From an uncultured Bacteroidales bacterium (GTDB lineage Bacteria; Bacteroidota; Bacteroidia; Bacteroidales; P3), in NCBI GenBank assembly GCA_900317125.1, contig ONFR01000011.1:16623-80622 (forward strand): a DNA stretch of 64,000 bases. Direction: 5' to 3'. How positions within the stretch are numbered: position 1 is the first letter of the stretch; each line of letters starts with the position of its first letter. The notes under the pieces were generated by a model, which made no database searches, had not been told where the DNA came from, and saw nothing but the letters and a program-made list of their open reading frames with translations. Shown here piece by piece: positions 1 through 8,966 of the stretch. The position numbers and the translations under genes are program-made.

Positions 1-86
1 CGGCTAATCTGGTATTGTATCCTTGTCAAATTCAGGCATCAAGCCGTGTGATGAAAGAAAAAAAAGAAAAAAAATATAAAAAAAAC

Positions 87-116
87 ATTGCATGTGAATA
101 ATTATTGCTATCTTTG
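87..116 (+). promoter_or_regulatory. Putative promoter of porP/T9SS operon
   Basis: The -7 box TATCTTTG lies at 109-116 and matches the Bacteroidota consensus TAnnTTTG. An ATTG at 87-90 sits 18 nt upstream, close to the usual TTTG at 19 nt. It lies about 90 bp before the first gene of the T9SS operon, so a leader of roughly 80 nt is inferred. Confidence 0.5.
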
Positions 117-206
117 CAAGTCAAAATCTGAATTGCTTTTTCGTGGGAAAAGTAGCTCAGAATGGCATATATATAAAAGAATATTAAATAGTTACATGAT
201 ACTAAA

Positions 207-1202
207 ATGAGTGCTCGCATGAGAATCAAACTAAGCAATAAACTGTCACTTTTGTTGATAGCATTGGGATTTTCATGTGTTGCCATGGCCCAACAGGAAC
301 CACAATTTTCGCAATACATGTTCAATAGGATGTCGTACAATCCTGGCTATGCAGGCAGCTCTGGTTCCATCTGCGCAACAGCGATGTACAGGCAACAGTG
401 GATAGGGTTCAAACTTGACGCACCTTCATCGTCTGCCAAGGCTGGTTCCACCCCTACCGACATTCTGTTCTCCTTTGACATGCCTGTGCGGTTCCTCCAT
501 GGCGGTCTGGGTCTTACCGTAGTCTCGGACAAGATTGGTTACCATGACAACATTGAATTGTCTCTCGATTATGCTTTCCGTATGTTCTGGGGTGAGGGAA
601 ACCTCTCGGCCGGTGCAGAGTTGAACGTTCTGAGCAGTTCGCTCGACAAAGGATCCCTGCAAGGTAATGACCCCAACGACCCAGTGCTTTCTCAGCTTGG
701 CGAGTCGGCAACATTAATTGACGGTTCTGTGGGTATCTATTATCAGGTACCTGGCAAATATTACTTAGGTCTTTCTGTAAAGAATCTTTTGGCTGCTCAC
801 AGCAAGGAAATCATGTTCACCAATGCCCGCACTGTCTATGCGATGGGTGGTTATGAATATGTCCCTTCGAGCGCACCTTCTATCCGTATCAAACCATCTG
901 CATTACTCAAGACTGCTAATTTCAGCATTTTCCAGGCCGACCTTTCATGCCTTGTCGACTATCGCAACGCGTTCTGGGGCGGCATGGGATACCGTGTGCA
1001 GGATGCTGTCTATTTCCTGGCTGGCGTTCACTGGAAAAAGTTGCGTATAGGTCTGTCTTATGATATCACGACAAGCCGGTTGGGTACTTTCAAACCGGGG
1101 CGAAGCATGGGTACACTTGAGTTGTACCTGAAGTTCTGCTTCAAGGTTGTTGTGCCGCGTAAACCCAATACTGTATATGGTAATACAATCTATCTCGACT
1201 AA
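207..1202 (+). CDS. porP: PorP/SprF-family T9SS outer-membrane protein
   Basis: 331 residues. A signal peptide ends near AMAQQ, followed by the family opening QEPQFSQYMFNRMSYNPGYAG, in which the FSQYMFN and NPGYAGS blocks are typical of PorP/SprF. The rest is alternating beta-strand sequence as expected for an outer-membrane barrel. PorP-like proteins work with the GldK/GldN ring and help anchor surface or gliding components. The gene opens the run porP-gldK-gldL-gldM-gldN, the standard order of the type IX secretion core. ATG 207 is used; a second in-frame ATG at 219 (MRIKLSNK) gives an equally good signal peptide. A PorP paralogue with another partner cannot be excluded, but the neighbours favour the core gene. 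Confidence 0.92.
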   Translation: MSARMRIKLSNKLSLLLIALGFSCVAMAQQEPQFSQYMFNRMSYNPGYAGSSGSICATAMYRQQWIGFKLDAPSSSAKAGSTPTDILFSFDMPVRFLHGGLGLTVVSDKIGYHDNIELSLDYAFRMFWGEGNLSAGAELNVLSSSLDKGSLQGNDPNDPVLSQLGESATLIDGSVGIYYQVPGKYYLGLSVKNLLAAHSKEIMFTNARTVYAMGGYEYVPSSAPSIRIKPSALLKTANFSIFQADLSCLVDYRNAFWGGMGYRVQDAVYFLAGVHWKKLRIGLSYDITTSRLGTFKPGRSMGTLELYLKFCFKVVVPRKPNTVYGNTIYLD

Positions 1203-1342
1203 CACCGATTAAAACGTAAAAACATTTAAAAAACGAAACCTTTTGTAACATTCTTACGTATAAACAGGGACATACAAAGACACGTCAATAAAGTTAATAC
1301 ATTGTAATATATTAAAGTGATAAACAAAATAAAGTACTAAAT

Positions 1343-2710
1343 ATGAAAAAGTTGTTTTTCTTGTTAGCGGCCTCAGTGGTATTATTCTACGGCTGCTCGT
1401 CACGATCAGAAAATGGCGAATTGGTTGGAGTATTGGACCGCTCCCAGTTTGAAGACATCGATTTAAAGGGTATGGTCTTTGTCAACCAGGGTAACTTCAG
1501 CATGGGTGCCGGTGTTCAGAACAACACCTATGGCGTCACCTCTCAGCCACGTACTATGCAGGTGTCTTCTTTCTTCATGGATGAAACCGAGATTACCAAT
1601 AACGAGTATCGCCAGTTCGTATTCTGGGTTACAGACTCCATCGTCCGCAGAATGTTGGCCGAGGCAGGTGTTGAGGGCGAATATCAGATTGAAGAGAACG
1701 AGTATGGTGAACCTCTCGATCCCCCAAAGTTGAACAAGAAAACCAAGATCCGCTGGAACGAAGCCGAGACCCGCGAGGCTTTGAACGATCTCTATGTGGC
1801 CGAGAAGGACAGATACTTCGGCCGTCGTGAGATTGATGCTTCCAAGCTGAACTATGAATATTATTGGATTGACTATGCCGATGCTGCCCGCAAAGAGGCC
1901 GGCGTTCAAAACAAGGAAGAACACCGCGGTACCATGTATACTGCCCGTCCCCGTGGCTTGAACAACCGCACTGCTTTCGTCCATAAGGAGAGAATCAATG
2001 TGTATCCCGATACCCTCTGCTGGGTTCACGACTACACCTATTCCATGAACGACGACTTCACCCGCAATTATTTCTGCTCTTCGGCCTATGACAACTATCC
2101 TGTGGTGGGTGTCAGTTGGCTTCAGGCAAAGGCATTCTGCATCTGGCGCAGCCATTTCCTCAACGATTATCTCGAGAGCATCAACTACTCTCACATGAAC
2201 GATTTCCGTCTGCCCTCCGAGGCTGAGTGGGAGTTCGCTGCCCGTGGCGGTATCGCTGCTGAGAGCTATCCTTGGGGCGGTCCTTATGTCCGCAACCCGA
2301 ACGGATGCTTCCTCGCCAACTATGAGCCTCTCCGTGGTGCCTATGACGATGACGGTGGTGTTCGCACCCTGGTTGTTGGTCACTATGCTCCCAACGATTA
2401 CGGCCTGTATGACATGTCTGGTAATGTCTCCGAGTGGTGCGCTGACGCCTACAACGAGAACACCTATATCGTTGCCAACGCTCTCTCGCCCTACTACAAC
2501 TACAACGCCAAGGAAAGCGACCCGATTGCTCTGAAACTTAAAGTTGTACGCGGTGGTAGCTGGAAAGACCAGAAGTACTTCATTCAAGTTCAAACCCGTG
2601 CCTTCGAGTTCCAAGACACCAGCAAGTGCTATATCGGTTTCCGCTGCATACAGCCTTATCTGGGCCGTGTGAAGGGTGATAACTTGAAGACCGCTTCTAA
2701 CGTCTATTGA
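1343..2710 (+). CDS. gldK: GldK/PorK T9SS ring lipoprotein
   Basis: 455 residues. The N-terminus MKKLFFLLAASVVLFYGC is a lipoprotein signal with the lipobox cysteine at residue 18. The body is a formylglycine-generating-enzyme/sulfatase-modifying fold: FFMDETEITNNEYRQF near residue 75, LPSEAEWEFAARGG near 295, DMSGNVSEWCAD near 360 and VVRGGSWKD near 405, which are the conserved blocks of GldK. GldK forms a periplasmic ring with GldN under the outer membrane. Catalytic activity is not expected for this family. The gene is 140 bp after porP and 108 bp before gldL, and the second gap contains a strong hairpin. Confidence 0.95.
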   Translation: MKKLFFLLAASVVLFYGCSSRSENGELVGVLDRSQFEDIDLKGMVFVNQGNFSMGAGVQNNTYGVTSQPRTMQVSSFFMDETEITNNEYRQFVFWVTDSIVRRMLAEAGVEGEYQIEENEYGEPLDPPKLNKKTKIRWNEAETREALNDLYVAEKDRYFGRREIDASKLNYEYYWIDYADAARKEAGVQNKEEHRGTMYTARPRGLNNRTAFVHKERINVYPDTLCWVHDYTYSMNDDFTRNYFCSSAYDNYPVVGVSWLQAKAFCIWRSHFLNDYLESINYSHMNDFRLPSEAEWEFAARGGIAAESYPWGGPYVRNPNGCFLANYEPLRGAYDDDGGVRTLVVGHYAPNDYGLYDMSGNVSEWCADAYNENTYIVANALSPYYNYNAKESDPIALKLKVVRGGSWKDQKYFIQVQTRAFEFQDTSKCYIGFRCIQPYLGRVKGDNLKTASNVY

Positions 2711-2731
2711 TATCATTAGAAGAAAGCTTTA

Positions 2732-2764
2732 AGGTCTCCGGGCATGTCGACCCCCCGGAGACCT
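2732..2764 (+). other. Intra-operon hairpin between gldK and gldL
   Basis: AGGTCTCCGGG at 2732-2742 and CCCGGAGACCT at 2754-2764 form a perfect 11-bp stem with an 11-nt loop. No run of T follows, so it is not a typical intrinsic terminator. It may limit read-through or protect the upstream mRNA end, setting different GldK and GldL/M amounts. Confidence 0.75.
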
Positions 2765-2818
2765 ATTACCAAAAAACAATACATCAATAATTATTAAGTA
2801 ACACTAAAACATTGCATC

Positions 2819-3676
2819 ATGAGTTTTATTGACAATCTTGTACGCAGTAATGGATACAAAAACTTCATGGCCAAATTGTACGGTTGGGGTGCAGCCGTCG
2901 TTATCATTGGAGCCCTTTTCAAGATTAACCACTGGACGGGAGGTGAACTTATGCTTATTATCGGTATGGGTACCGAGACCGTCATCTTCTTCCTTTCAGC
3001 TTTCGAACCCCCTCACGTGGAGTTCGACTGGACGCTTGTTTATCCTCAGTTGGCCGGTATGGAAGGCGGCGAGGGTTTGAATGCTAAGACAAGTGCCCTC
3101 AACATCGTCGACAACGAGATGGATATCCCCGAGGCTGAGGATCCCCTCACTGCCCGTCTCGACAAGATGTTGGAGGATGCAAAGATTACACCCGATCTTA
3201 TTGAGAGACTTGGTAAAGGCATGGAAAATCTGGCCGACAGTGCCCAGGCAATGAATGGTATGGCTAGTGCCGCCGCTTCTACCGACAAGTTTGTCAACAC
3301 CCTTGAAGGTGCTTCGGAAGCTGTTGGCAACCTCAAGCATGCCACTGAAGCAGTCAATACCCTTACCACTATCTATCAAGAGACCGCCCAGGCTCTCACC
3401 AGCGGCGATGCTTCGTATGCCGATGAGATGAAGAAACTGGCCAGCAGCCTTGCTTCGGTCAATGCCATGTACGAAATGCAGCTGCAGACCTCTACCAGCC
3501 AGCTCGAGGCAACCAAGGCCGTTGAGGAACGTATCCAGAACATGATGGCCAACTTTGCCGACTCCGCTGAAGGTGTCCTTAAGTATAAAGATCAAGTTGA
3601 TGCGCTCACCCGTAAGGTGGCCGAACTCAACAATGTCTATGGCAACATGCTTGCTGCCATGCAGACAAGACTTTAA
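2819..3676 (+). CDS. gldL: GldL/PorL T9SS inner-membrane motor protein
   Basis: 285 residues. Two hydrophobic segments lie at about residues 20-40 and 45-62 (GWGAAVVIIGALFKINHW, then LMLIIGMGTETVIFFLSAF), followed by a long cytoplasmic region rich in Ala, Glu and Lys that is probably coiled coil. This is the GldL layout: two transmembrane helices plus a cytoplasmic tail. With GldM it forms the proton-driven rotary motor of the T9SS, and the acidic residue inside the second helix (GTETV) fits the known proton-carrying glutamate. It is followed after 43 bp by gldM. Confidence 0.95.
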   Translation: MSFIDNLVRSNGYKNFMAKLYGWGAAVVIIGALFKINHWTGGELMLIIGMGTETVIFFLSAFEPPHVEFDWTLVYPQLAGMEGGEGLNAKTSALNIVDNEMDIPEAEDPLTARLDKMLEDAKITPDLIERLGKGMENLADSAQAMNGMASAAASTDKFVNTLEGASEAVGNLKHATEAVNTLTTIYQETAQALTSGDASYADEMKKLASSLASVNAMYEMQLQTSTSQLEATKAVEERIQNMMANFADSAEGVLKYKDQVDALTRKVAELNNVYGNMLAAMQTRL

Positions 3677-3719
3677 TCGACTTTATTATACTCAACAATA
3701 AAACCACACTTTATAAGAT

Positions 3720-5411
3720 ATGAGTGCTTCAAACTGTCCGGAAACCCCGAGACAAAAAATGATTCAGATGATGTACCTTGTGTACACCGCCATGTTGGCA
3801 CTTAATGTGTCGGCAGAGGTTGTTGAGGGATTCAAAACGGTCGGTAACGCCATGACCAAGTCGAACGAGAACATGGTCACCAAGCTTGACGACACCTACA
3901 ATAACTTTGAAGCCGCACTCAAGAACAACCCTGCAAAAGTAAAGGAGAAATACGACAAGGCTCAGGAGATTAAGAAACTCTCCAACGAGCTCGTATATAC
4001 TATCGATACTGTCACCTACAGTTTCATTGGTGAGATCACCCAGAAAGCCGACATCTCCATCATTGACCCCAACGATAAGGAGAAGACTATCAAGCGCACC
4101 ATCAACCTGATGAATGCCGATGGCTCTAAGAATTTCGACAGCATTGCCGAAGCATTAAGAGTTGGCGGTTTCAGTTGGATTCAGAAACTGGATAACAACC
4201 ACATTGGTACACCTTACTTCATTGGTAAGGCCGAAGGTAAAGAGGTCTCTGAAGGTGCAGCTGCCGAGGTGAAACGGCGTATCATTGAATATAAGAAGGC
4301 TGTCAAGGAGAAACTCGGTGCCGACTCTTCGCATGTGGCTTTAGGTCTCTCCGTTGAAGATATGCACCTCAACAGCGAGGGTAAACCCCTCTCTTGGGAG
4401 CAGCTTAACTTCAACAACACCGTTGCCGGTGCCGCTCTTGTCACCCTCACCCGTATGAAAGCCGAGGTGATGAATGCCGAGTTCGATGCGGTCAATATGC
4501 TCTACAAGCAAATCAAGTCCAACGACTTCTCTTTCGATAAGGTTGCTGTTATCACACGTCCCAAGTCCTCTTATATCATGCAAGGGGGCAAGTATGAACT
4601 GATTGTCAACGTTGGTGCCTATGACTCCAAAGCTAAGTTCGAAGCTACTGTCGGTGGAACACGTTTCACTGCCAACGACACTGGTGCCGTCGTCTACAGC
4701 ACCGTCTGCAACGCTACCGGTCCTAGAACGGTGACAGGTACGGTTTATGTTAAGAACGATAATGGTACTAGCAGCTACGACTTCAAAGAGTCCTACTTTG
4801 TTGCTGAGCCTATGGCTGTGTTCGAGTTGACCGAGATGAACGTTGTCTATTCTGGTATCGACAATCCAGTCAGGATTTCTATCCCAGGTATCGCAGCCCA
4901 CAATTTGGTTGTTTCGCTTGCCGACCCCAATCAGGCTACCATCGTTCCCGATACCAAGGCCGGTGCCGGTAACTACATTATCAAACCTAAAGTCAACAAA
5001 GGCAAAATTAAGGTCAATGCTTCCTTTAAGGATGGCAACCAGACCCGCTTTGCCGGTTCCACCGAGTTCCGCGCTCGTCCGCTTCCCGACCCCAAGATTT
5101 ACCTGGGAACTATCGAAGCCGGCAGGGGTATTCCCATCAACGACCTCAAAGGTATGAAAGGCCCCTCTGTGCGTTACGGACCGGACTTCGCATTCCACAT
5201 GAAGACCCCCACCATCAACAAACAGACCATCGATATCACCAAAGTTAACGGAGCAACCGATATCGAGAACCGTGGACAGCAGTGGGGCGCCGAGGTGATG
5301 AGTTATATCCAGAAAGCCAAACCCGGCTGCAAAATCACCCTCAGCATCGATGTTAACATGCCCGACGGAACAAAACGTAACATCAGTAGTACATTCCGTA
5401 TAACACGATAA
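3720..5411 (+). CDS. gldM: GldM/PorM T9SS motor protein
   Basis: 563 residues. The start MSASNCPETPRQKMIQMMYL leads into a single N-terminal helix (MYLVYTAMLALNVSAEVVEGF) and then a long periplasmic region, the GldM arrangement. The GldM periplasmic part is a chain of helical and Ig-like domains that carries motor movement to the GldK/GldN ring; segments such as YIMQGGKYELIVNVGAYDSK and the C-terminal ITLSIDVNMPDGTKRNISS fit. The length is close to that of other GldM proteins. It sits 30 bp before the real start of gldN, so co-transcription is likely. Confidence 0.95.
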   Translation: MSASNCPETPRQKMIQMMYLVYTAMLALNVSAEVVEGFKTVGNAMTKSNENMVTKLDDTYNNFEAALKNNPAKVKEKYDKAQEIKKLSNELVYTIDTVTYSFIGEITQKADISIIDPNDKEKTIKRTINLMNADGSKNFDSIAEALRVGGFSWIQKLDNNHIGTPYFIGKAEGKEVSEGAAAEVKRRIIEYKKAVKEKLGADSSHVALGLSVEDMHLNSEGKPLSWEQLNFNNTVAGAALVTLTRMKAEVMNAEFDAVNMLYKQIKSNDFSFDKVAVITRPKSSYIMQGGKYELIVNVGAYDSKAKFEATVGGTRFTANDTGAVVYSTVCNATGPRTVTGTVYVKNDNGTSSYDFKESYFVAEPMAVFELTEMNVVYSGIDNPVRISIPGIAAHNLVVSLADPNQATIVPDTKAGAGNYIIKPKVNKGKIKVNASFKDGNQTRFAGSTEFRARPLPDPKIYLGTIEAGRGIPINDLKGMKGPSVRYGPDFAFHMKTPTINKQTIDITKVNGATDIENRGQQWGAEVMSYIQKAKPGCKITLSIDVNMPDGTKRNISSTFRITR

Positions 5412-5441
5412 TTGATAATAACGAATAAAAAAGTATATACC

Positions 5442-6338
5442 ATGAAAAAAGTATTGCTAGGCCTTAGCCTCATGATGCTTGCCCTGGGAGGAATGACTGT
5501 CAATGCACAGAACATTCTCGACCCCGAAGATGAAAACAATCTGAGCAACTTCTACACACGGAAAATCACCATGTCCAAGAAGGCTATACCTTATCCTGCA
5601 CTTCGCGAGAGCGATGTTCTGTGGGAAACCTGTATTTGGCGTACCATTGATTTCCGTGAGAAATTCAATCAGTTTTTCTACTTCCCCAAGGGCGAAGACT
5701 CCCTCAACAACAATCAGGGCCGTATCAACCTCGCTTACCTCATCTACAGATCCGCTGCCAACGGTGAATTCGAGATTTTCGAGGACGACGAGCTTAAGAT
5801 TCCTGTCGACTGGGAGAACATGTACAAGAAACTGAACAAGGCTGACTCCACCACAACCGATCCTGTATACGATGAATACGGTGAAATCATTGAGGATGGT
5901 CACGACACTGTGAAGTACAAATCTTTCACATCCGACGACTACTACAAAATCCACCTCAAGGAGTTCTGGTACATCGACAGCAAGGACACCCGTATGAAGG
6001 TGCGTATTGTCTCCTTGGCCCTCGTTGACGAGAACTGCAAAGAGATTGACGGCGACATGGAGTGCAACCCCACCATCCGTTTCTGGATTCCCATGAACGA
6101 TATGCGTGTCCGCAACATCTTTGCCCGCACCAATGCCTACGACCTCTACAACAACAATGCAGAGCGTAGCTACGACGAGATTTTCATCACCCGCTATTTC
6201 GATAGCTTCGTCACCCGCGAGACCAACACCCACAACCGTGCCGTTCACGACTACTTGACTGGTGAGGATGCTCAGCTCGAGTCCCAGTCCATCGAAGAGC
6301 GCATCTTCGACATTGAGTCCGACATGTGGGAATACTAA
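5442..6338 (+). CDS. gldN: GldN/PorN T9SS ring protein
   Basis: 298 residues from ATG 5442, chosen because MKKVLLGLSLMMLALGGMTVNAQ is a clean signal peptide; a longer frame opens at a TTG at 5412 directly after the gldM stop. Family blocks are visible: REKFNQFFYFPKG, FEDDELKIPVDW, the LKEFWYIDSKD segment, and the end LTGEDAQLESQSIEERIFD followed by DMWEY. GldN partners with GldK in the periplasmic ring. A strong terminator begins 46 bp after the stop, so this is the last gene of the operon. Confidence 0.94.
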   Translation: MKKVLLGLSLMMLALGGMTVNAQNILDPEDENNLSNFYTRKITMSKKAIPYPALRESDVLWETCIWRTIDFREKFNQFFYFPKGEDSLNNNQGRINLAYLIYRSAANGEFEIFEDDELKIPVDWENMYKKLNKADSTTTDPVYDEYGEIIEDGHDTVKYKSFTSDDYYKIHLKEFWYIDSKDTRMKVRIVSLALVDENCKEIDGDMECNPTIRFWIPMNDMRVRNIFARTNAYDLYNNNAERSYDEIFITRYFDSFVTRETNTHNRAVHDYLTGEDAQLESQSIEERIFDIESDMWEY

Positions 6339-6383
6339 TCACGAAAAGGATTAAGTACGGATTCGTATAAATCTCAATGTCAT

Positions 6384-6430
6384 AAGAGTTAGGAGTAAGT
6401 CCCGCTTATTCTTAACTCTTTTTTCTTTTC
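6384..6430 (+). terminator. Intrinsic terminator of the T9SS operon
   Basis: 6384-6399 pairs with 6405-6420 over 16 bp, counting G-U pairs, around a 5-nt loop. The stem is followed by a T-rich stretch (TTTTCTTTTC). This separates gldN from the second gldN copy, which must have its own promoter or depend on read-through. Confidence 0.85.
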
Positions 6431-6505
6431 GCAGTATCTATTCCCCGTCAATCACATCATTCATTTTCTAATACAGTTTCCAATATAGTACCAACACTCA
6501 TTCCA

Positions 6506-7375
6506 GTGGCTCGCATCAGCAAAATAGTCGTCCTTGCACTCTTTCTTGGCAGTTTTGCCAACGGGGTGCGTGCGCAGTGGATTGAGCAGCAGCCCAACGA
6601 CTACTACCAACGCTCCCTTACTTGGGAGCAAAGGCCACAGGAGTTGACCTTTGTCCGCGAGGCTGATGTTTATTGGGGGAAATTGCTGTGGCGCATCATC
6701 GATGTGCGCGAGAAAGAGAACCAATACTTCTATTTCCCAGTGAACCCCGAAGGTGTTCGTGGACGGAAGAACCTTGCCTACGTGCTTTGGGATGCCATCC
6801 TTGCAGGCGAGATAGAACTCTTTGAGGACGATGAACTGAAGATTCCCCTCGACTGTGCCAAGGTCATCGACCGTGCCACGCGAAGCGACACCGTGCAGAT
6901 GGAGGTCTACGACGATTACGGCGAGGCTGACTACACCACAGTCTACGTCCCTCACGAGTTTAAGTCGGACGACATCTACCAGTATGCCCTCAAGGAAGCG
7001 GTTTTCCTCGACCGCTCGCGCAGCGGCATGCAGGTGCGTGAACTTGGTCTTGCGCCCATGGAAGACCGTTACAAAGTCATCGACGGCGAGACCGAGTTCA
7101 TGGGAACTGTTCCCCTCTTTTGGGTACCGATGCTCTCGTTGCAGACCCGCGTCCTGCTTGCAAAGAAAGAGGCCTATTGCGCCGAAAACTATGTCCATCT
7201 CCCCACTTGGGAGTATGTCTTCAATTCATTCATGTATTCCTCCTTCATCACCCGTGAGGACAACGTGTGGAACCGTGCCATCCACGACTATCTCACAGGC
7301 GAGGATGCTATCCTCGAGTCCCAGCGCATCGAGGAGGAAATCATGAATATCTCCCTCGATATGTGGGAGTACTAG
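6506..7375 (+). CDS. Second GldN/PorN-like protein
   Basis: 289 residues from a GTG start with a signal peptide ending GVRAQ. It is clearly paralogous to the preceding GldN: VREADVYWGKLLWRIIDVRE matches the LRESDVLWETCIWRTID segment of gldN, IELFEDDELKIPLD is shared, and both proteins end LTGEDA..LESQ.IEE...DMWEY. It is shorter in the middle. Two GldN-type genes in tandem occur in some Bacteroidota; the second may form an alternative ring subunit. It lies after the operon terminator, which suggests separate expression. Its TAG stop shares the bases CTAG with the stop of the convergent CobW-type gene. Confidence 0.88.
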   Translation: MARISKIVVLALFLGSFANGVRAQWIEQQPNDYYQRSLTWEQRPQELTFVREADVYWGKLLWRIIDVREKENQYFYFPVNPEGVRGRKNLAYVLWDAILAGEIELFEDDELKIPLDCAKVIDRATRSDTVQMEVYDDYGEADYTTVYVPHEFKSDDIYQYALKEAVFLDRSRSGMQVRELGLAPMEDRYKVIDGETEFMGTVPLFWVPMLSLQTRVLLAKKEAYCAENYVHLPTWEYVFNSFMYSSFITREDNVWNRAIHDYLTGEDAILESQRIEEEIMNISLDMWEY

Positions 7376-8676
7376 TCAGCCAGACAGGCATCCAGCTGGC
7401 GGCAGATGCCCTCCTTGTCCATCTTCTGTCCAATAAAGACCAGTTTCACCATGCGGTCGCCATACACATCGTCCCAGTCGTGCACCAGACCAGCGTCGCG
7501 GCGCATCATCTCTATCAGCTCTTCTTCGGGCATGGTGGCATACCACTGGCCGGCCTCCGATAGTTTCACCTGTACTCCTGCCTGCTCAAAGAGGTACGAC
7601 ATGTCCTTGTCGTCGGCAAAATAGCAGACCCCTTTGGCACGTATAACCGTCTTCGGCCATTGGAAATTGACAAAATGGTCGAACTTGTCGATGTCGAAAG
7701 GCTGCCGCCGGTAATACACAAAAGTGCCGATACCGTATTCCTCCGCCTCGCCCTCGTCGTCATGGTGATGATGGTGGTGGTGATGATGATGGTCGTGGTC
7801 GTGATCCTCATCCTCGTCATCCTCGTGGTCGTGTTCTTCGTGGTGGTGGTCGTGCTCCTCCTCGTCGTGGTGATGATGGTGCTCCTCACCGTCGTGGTGG
7901 CGGCGGGCCTCCTCATCTTCGTCGTCGGTGGTCAGGCGTTCCAGCTCCTTCACCCATCCGGCCTGTCCTTCAGTCTCGCCGTAGTCAAAGCTGTTGGTGT
8001 TCACCAGCTCGTCAAGGTCCACCTCGGCATAGTCGGCCTCGATGATGCGTGCGCCGGGGTTCAGGTTATGCACTATCTGGCGCAGTCGTTCCAACTCGGC
8101 AGGTGCCACTTCCGACCGTTTGTTTAACAATACGATGTTGCAGAACTCTATCTGCTGGATGATCAGATTCTCAATGTCCTCTTCGGCGATGGCCGACCCT
8201 AGCAGTCTCCCGCCACAGTCGAATTCGCTCTGCATGCGCAGGGCGTCGACAACGGTCACAATGCAGTCCAGCCGGGGTACCCCGAATCGGGTATACTCAT
8301 CTCCCATGCGGGGCATGGAGCAGATAGTGCGTGCTATTGGTTCTGGCTCGCAGATACCGCTGGCCTCAATCACAATATAGTCGAATTTGGCCATACCCAT
8401 AATCTCGCTCAGCTGTTTCACCAGGTCCATCTTCAGCGTGCAGCAGATGCAGCCGTTCTGCAGGGCCACCAGACTGTCGTCGCCCTGTCCCACGATACCT
8501 CCTTTCTGGATGAGCGAAGCGTCGATGTTCACCTCTCCTATATCGTTCACCATCACGGCAAACCGTATGTTCTTCCTGTTATTGAGGATGTGGTTGAGCA
8601 ACGTGGTCTTGCCACTGCCCAGATAACCCGTCAGCAACAACACTGGCGTCGAGTTCAAATGTGTCATGTTCATCAT
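7372..8676 (-). CDS. His-rich CobW/ZNG1-type metal-chaperone GTPase
   Basis: 434 residues. Walker A GYLGSGKTTLLNHIL near residue 17, the metal-binding motif CICCTLK near 76, and the C-terminal CobW_C domain (YGIGTFVYYRRQPFD onward) place it in the G3E GTPase family (CobW, YjiA, ZigA/ZNG1). Residues about 261-312 form a His/Asp/Glu-rich linker with runs of up to about ten His, a metal reservoir seen in zinc-, nickel- or cobalt-linked members. Its metal and client are unknown; a role in zinc homeostasis is the default inference. No zinc-regulator site was recognised upstream. Two adjacent ATG codons open the frame. Confidence 0.9.
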   Translation of the reverse strand: MMNMTHLNSTPVLLLTGYLGSGKTTLLNHILNNRKNIRFAVMVNDIGEVNIDASLIQKGGIVGQGDDSLVALQNGCICCTLKMDLVKQLSEIMGMAKFDYIVIEASGICEPEPIARTICSMPRMGDEYTRFGVPRLDCIVTVVDALRMQSEFDCGGRLLGSAIAEEDIENLIIQQIEFCNIVLLNKRSEVAPAELERLRQIVHNLNPGARIIEADYAEVDLDELVNTNSFDYGETEGQAGWVKELERLTTDDEDEEARRHHDGEEHHHHHDEEEHDHHHEEHDHEDDEDEDHDHDHHHHHHHHHHDDEGEAEEYGIGTFVYYRRQPFDIDKFDHFVNFQWPKTVIRAKGVCYFADDKDMSYLFEQAGVQVKLSEAGQWYATMPEEELIEMMRRDAGLVHDWDDVYGDRMVKLVFIGQKMDKEGICRQLDACLAD

Positions 8677-8966
8677 ATTGTGTGTGTTTTTGTTTCAAAT
8701 CATGTAGTGCCATGGGACATGGGGCTGGTGCATTGCCGTCCTTGTCCGTCCCCGATGCACAGCATCCATAACGCACGAACGTGGATATTATTTTCATCAA
8801 AGAGCAGTAATTTTTCCATCCCATCGTTCTTGGCACTTGTGGGGAGGTCCCGACGGCGCCAGGGGCAGCCTTGCCGATGAGGTAGGCAGTCGTGGTTCTT
8901 CTTTTGATTGTCGGGCAGAACCATCTCAGGAAGTGAAATGGTCGCAAGGCTCCTTTCTGCAATACA
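8677..8966. other. 290-bp gap without recognised gene
   Basis: It lies between the helicase stop and the CobW-type GTPase start, both minus strand. Overlapping frames in it have no recognisable protein features. No clear promoter box, tRNA or riboswitch was seen. Confidence 0.5.

Noticed and set aside
1463..2716. Minus-strand frame opposite gldK
   Set aside because: GldK domains and operon order settle the coding strand.
8700..8790. Possible riboswitch in the gap after the helicase gene
   Set aside because: No known conserved box or convincing stem was seen.
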